Shown one piece after another: positions 60,940-64,000 of a stretch of 64,000 nt of DNA. Under the pieces are notes generated by a model. It saw only the letters and a list, made by a program, of their open reading frames with translations. It was not told the DNA's origin and made no database searches. The stretch's first letter is position 1, and the number at the start of each line of letters is the position of its first letter. The stretch is from the NCBI GenBank assembly GCA_036023115.1, contig JAYKKT010000036.1, positions 6,653,501 through 6,717,500 of the forward strand. Reading direction: 5' to 3'. The DNA is from Brasenia schreberi. Its lineage: Eukaryota > Streptophyta > Magnoliopsida > Nymphaeales > Cabombaceae. The position numbers and the translations under genes are program-made.

Positions 60940-63676
60940 TTAGAAGACTACCGATAAATCATCCATCGGAATCGACAGAGGACCTTCATAATCATTGTCA
61001 TGATCCTGCATGCCATCAACACATCCGAACCATGAATCCAGATCTTGGCCTTGGCCAACAAGATCGCCGGAGACATCCAATTCATCAATTCCAGGTATAA
61101 CCAAATGTGAAAGGTCGATGGGTCCCTCGTGGTCGACAGAATTCAGAACATCACTGCGATGATTACTAGGTAGTTCTTCCTTGAGTTTAGCATTCCCAAC
61201 TGATTTGCCAGATTCCCTAGTTGAATTCAACATGGAAACAGGCACTTCTGCAGGTCGGTCAACAAGAGCATTCACTGAAGTTGACAACTGAGCTGTTTTT
61301 TGTCTCGGTTTCGTCTTGTTTTTGCGCTCAGCCCTGACACTGCCTATTGTTGGTCTTCCAGCTTTAGGCAAAGAGTTCCTTATTGTTCCATCCCGATCCC
61401 TCTCGCTCCTCTTTCCCTTTGTTCCTGCCAAGAGGCTACTGCCAAGGTTGGAGGTGCCTCTTGCCACATTCCCGACATCATCAAGCAACAGTTCCCTCTT
61501 CTTCCCTCGGTTTGGCCATGGCTCATCTTTTACAAAACTTTGATTAGATAAATCCTTGTTAAGACCATTGATATGAGGCCCACATTGCTCAACTGGATTT
61601 CGAACAGAACAAATGGCAGTGCCTGCAGCAAAAGATGCATAAATGTAAGGTAAACCAAAACCCATAGCAAGAAATGCTAAGTGAATTATGTTTAGGTCGC
61701 AGGAAACAGAACACGATAACTGTGGTGTAGTTCAAGAATAGAAGAACAATCAGTGGTGAAACACATGCCTGCTGCCTTAGATTCTTGCTGACTAGTAAAA
61801 GTTTCAGGGTGTGATTTCGCAGCAAGAGCCTCTTTGTCAGCATTAGTGCATTTCACATCAGGGCCACAAATGGGTGCAGAGAGAACTTCATCCTTGAACA
61901 GATGCTCAGCAAAGCAGCTCGTACCCGTCTCTTCAAATTTTCTACACCTAGCAAGTGTTCGCTTAACAAATGACACGGCAACTTGTTTTGAGATCTTATT
62001 CGCTCCACTTTTACCATGGGATGCATTGCCACCTCGACATGCCTGTGAAGAGGAGAACATTAACAAAGAATAAAAAGTAGAACCTGGAGTTTGTATCCTT
62101 GAAGAGATGACAGTCATAGACGTTAGCTAGAGTGTATACAAAATCTGATGCTACTTGCAGGGTAGTCCATGCATGCAGAAGATCAAAATTTCAATCAGAA
62201 AGTACAAGTTACTGCAACTTGAAAGAACAAAGAAGCGTTCCAAGGCAACACTCCAAAATAGCCAACAGAAGGCCCCATATAACTCGAGAGTCGTAATCAT
62301 TTTCTGAGTTTGGCAATGAGTAAATATTTTAATCTGTTCTATACCACTGAAGCATCCTAATCATAAATACAAAAGTTCAAGGTAGCAATGAGTCCGAAAT
62401 TCTTACACCCTGATGAGCCAAAGATACTTTAGGGAAAACCATCTAGTTTATGGTTTTTGTCGATAACATCTTAATACTGTTCTTGATGCTACAATTAATA
62501 CTCGTCCATGAAGTATTGGATCCAGGAATACTTTTCTTTAGGGGAGATCGGGATGCAAACTCCTACCTGATGCTCCCTCCAGGGATCAGATTCCCACAGG
62601 TTAGAATACTCATCCCTAACAGAGAAGCAATGACACTTTGAGTGATCAGGTATATCAATTAAGCACCGGATAAAGATGCAAATGTTTTACTCAGAAAAAA
62701 TAGTGCTTGGCCATCTAACAGAAGGTCTATAACAACAACAACAACTAAGCCTTTTCCCATACTAGATGGGGTTGGCTACATGGATTCTTTGTTTCCAGAG
62801 TCCTATCATAATTTGTAGATTCCATAATAAATAAGTACGACAAAGTTTTATGCTGGCTGTTGTAAGACTAACGCAACCCTCCTCCTCTATCCGGGCTTGG
62901 GACCGGCCATGCAAGGGTGATCCCTTACATGGGCGGAGTTAACAGAAGGTCTATAACAAATCCAGAAAATCTAATTAACCCAAGAGCCTATGAAGTCACT
63001 ATAAATCACATATGGGAAGGACAAATTACCATATACTTTTTGTATGCTATGTCCACAAGCTTGTTTAATGCTAGACGCTCAAGAGACCTGCACAACAGAC
63101 CATAATAAATGCCAAAGATATTGTTCATCCTAAAGTGCCATTAATATGCAAAAGTCTCACCTCTCTTCAACCTCTCGAGCCCTAGCAACAGCCTTCTTCA
63201 ACTTGCACAGCCGGTTTCTCTTTTTCTTCACCTGCCAAATGAGAAATACAAAAAATCAGTCATTAACCAAAAGACTAGAAAGCATATCATTAAATTGCAA
63301 GGAGAACAGAATACGAAAGTGAATTCATCAATAGCAGGACAAACACTCAAAATGGTTGTGCTACATCTCCATAAGGAGTTTAGAGCTACAAGCACATATG
63401 GATTTTGAGACTTTCAGTTGACTAGAAGTAGATCCTTTTCTTTTTTCTTTTGATACTAACACTAGTGGAAGATTCAAATGCAATATATACCAATAGAAGG
63501 ATAATTGGCATGCCACAGATAGAAAGCGCTAAAAGAAGAAACTCTAGAACAGCAGTCTTGACATTGCAAAAGCAGAAAATCAACATTTCAGTACAACATA
63601 CCTGATGAAACAAGCCCTCGTTAAGCTTGGAGATATCTCTGCTGATCTCGTCATCTTCCCCTTGTGCTAAATCAGG
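60940..63676 (-). CDS. 3' exons of a plant-specific basic nuclear-type protein (AT4G29790/AT2G19390-like)
   Basis: Visible exons on the minus strand: 63602-63676, 63161-63231, 63030-63087, 61769-62042 and 60940-61622, together 386 residues; the 5' part lies beyond the right edge. Phases agree throughout. Recognisable pieces: DISKLNEGLFHQVKKKRNRL, LERLALNKLVDIAYKKYM joined to ACRGGNASHGKSG, KQVAVSFVKRTLARCRKFEE, KKRELLLDDVGN, GKRSERDRDG, KTKPRQKTAQLSTSVN and an acidic end IPMDDLSVVF. This matches the plant family sometimes labelled serine/arginine repetitive matrix 2-like; its function is not established and the label should not be taken as a splicing role. Basic KR-rich stretches suggest nuclear location (inference). 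The intron 61623-61768 appears to use a GC donor. An intron at 62043-63029 holds a small LINE derivative. No lesions were seen. Confidence 0.85.
62736..62939 (-). mobile_element. Internally deleted LINE (head joined to tail), 204 bp, perfect 20-bp target duplication
   Basis: TAACAGAAGGTCTATAACAA occurs at 62716-62735 and again at 62940-62959. Between them, read on the minus strand, the first ~100 bases match the LINE leader seen at about 660-795 (GTAAGGGATCACCCTTGCAT, CCCAAGCCCGGATAGAGGAG). The last ~85 match the LINE 3' end (AATCCATGTAGCCAACCCC, GGGAAAAGGCTTAGTTGTTG). Almost the whole coding body is missing. It lies within an intron of the gene at 60940-63676, in the same orientation. Confidence 0.88.
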
Positions 63677-64000
63677 CTGAACCCAAAAGATGGATGAATA
63701 ACTAAACTATTTGAACCATCCAATATTAATATATCTGAAATTGAAAATGCTACAACAATATTTGCAAAATTTGAATATCTGAAGCAAAGAAATGGATTTC
63801 TTTCATCTTACAGAAGAATAAAAGATCCAAAAAACATATAATAGTTGCTTTTTCAGTTGTTCAAACAGACTGAAAAAGGTTTTTGAAGCTGAACTATCAT
63901 AATTGCATTCTTGGATGAAAAATTTCTGGATACCTGACATAAAGTAATGCAAAAAAGTTCATCTATAAAGAACAGTAGATGCAAGAAAAGAACAAAATAC

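Noticed and set aside
1..64000. CRISPR array, phage or bacterial defence system
   Set aside because: No regular spaced repeats or bacterial-type gene clusters; all direct repeats found are tandem duplications or transposon-related in a plant genome.

Overview
This is a 64 kb piece of a plant nuclear genome, almost certainly a flowering plant. The genes carry GT-AG introns, the protein families are plant families (GH17 beta-glucanase, TGA-type DOG1 domain, SYP syntaxin), and transposon relics of typical plant kinds (L1-like LINEs, Ty1/copia, hAT, tRNA-derived SINEs) fill the space between genes. The species cannot be fixed from sequence alone. No operons, CRISPR arrays or bacterial features are present. 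All gene models below were assembled by eye from splice signals and reading-frame continuity.

Layout. 1-795: 5' part of a decayed LINE (minus strand), running off the window edge. 796-7300: gene-poor, with a dispersed repeat, simple repeats and SINE remnants. 7446-9146: a GH17 glucan endo-1,3-beta-glucosidase gene (plus) with two possible C-terminal tails. 9150-12980: repeats and non-coding DNA. 13034-15517: an intact-looking gene (minus) for a plant syntaxin-6-N-domain protein with a C-terminal membrane anchor. 15900-20520: tandem repeats and LINE/SINE debris. 20525-25598: a dead SYP13-type syntaxin gene (minus) that keeps ten exons but has lost the SNARE motif and anchor, with a hAT element and an intra-locus duplication in its introns. 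29704-35753: an intact ten-exon CIA1/CIAO1 gene (plus), a WD40 protein of cytosolic iron-sulfur cluster assembly. 36190-40326: LINE tail, MITE and simple repeats. 40327-47693: a Ty1/copia relic (minus) with a tandemly duplicated LTR end. 50351-53738: the DOG1-domain exons of a TGA-type factor (plus); no bZIP exon was found. 54393-59656: a pseudogene (minus) of a plant dual-specificity-phosphatase-like protein, with a 2.2 kb hAT element in its single large intron. 60940-63676 and beyond the right edge: the 3' exons of a plant-specific basic/acidic protein gene (minus) with a short head-to-tail deleted LINE in one intron.

The living genes are unrelated housekeeping or regulatory genes and do not form a pathway. 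The most informative parts are two pseudogenes whose decay can be read base by base, two hAT copies with intact 8-bp target duplications, a 204-bp LINE deletion derivative with a perfect 20-bp target duplication, and a copia element whose 3' end was duplicated after insertion.
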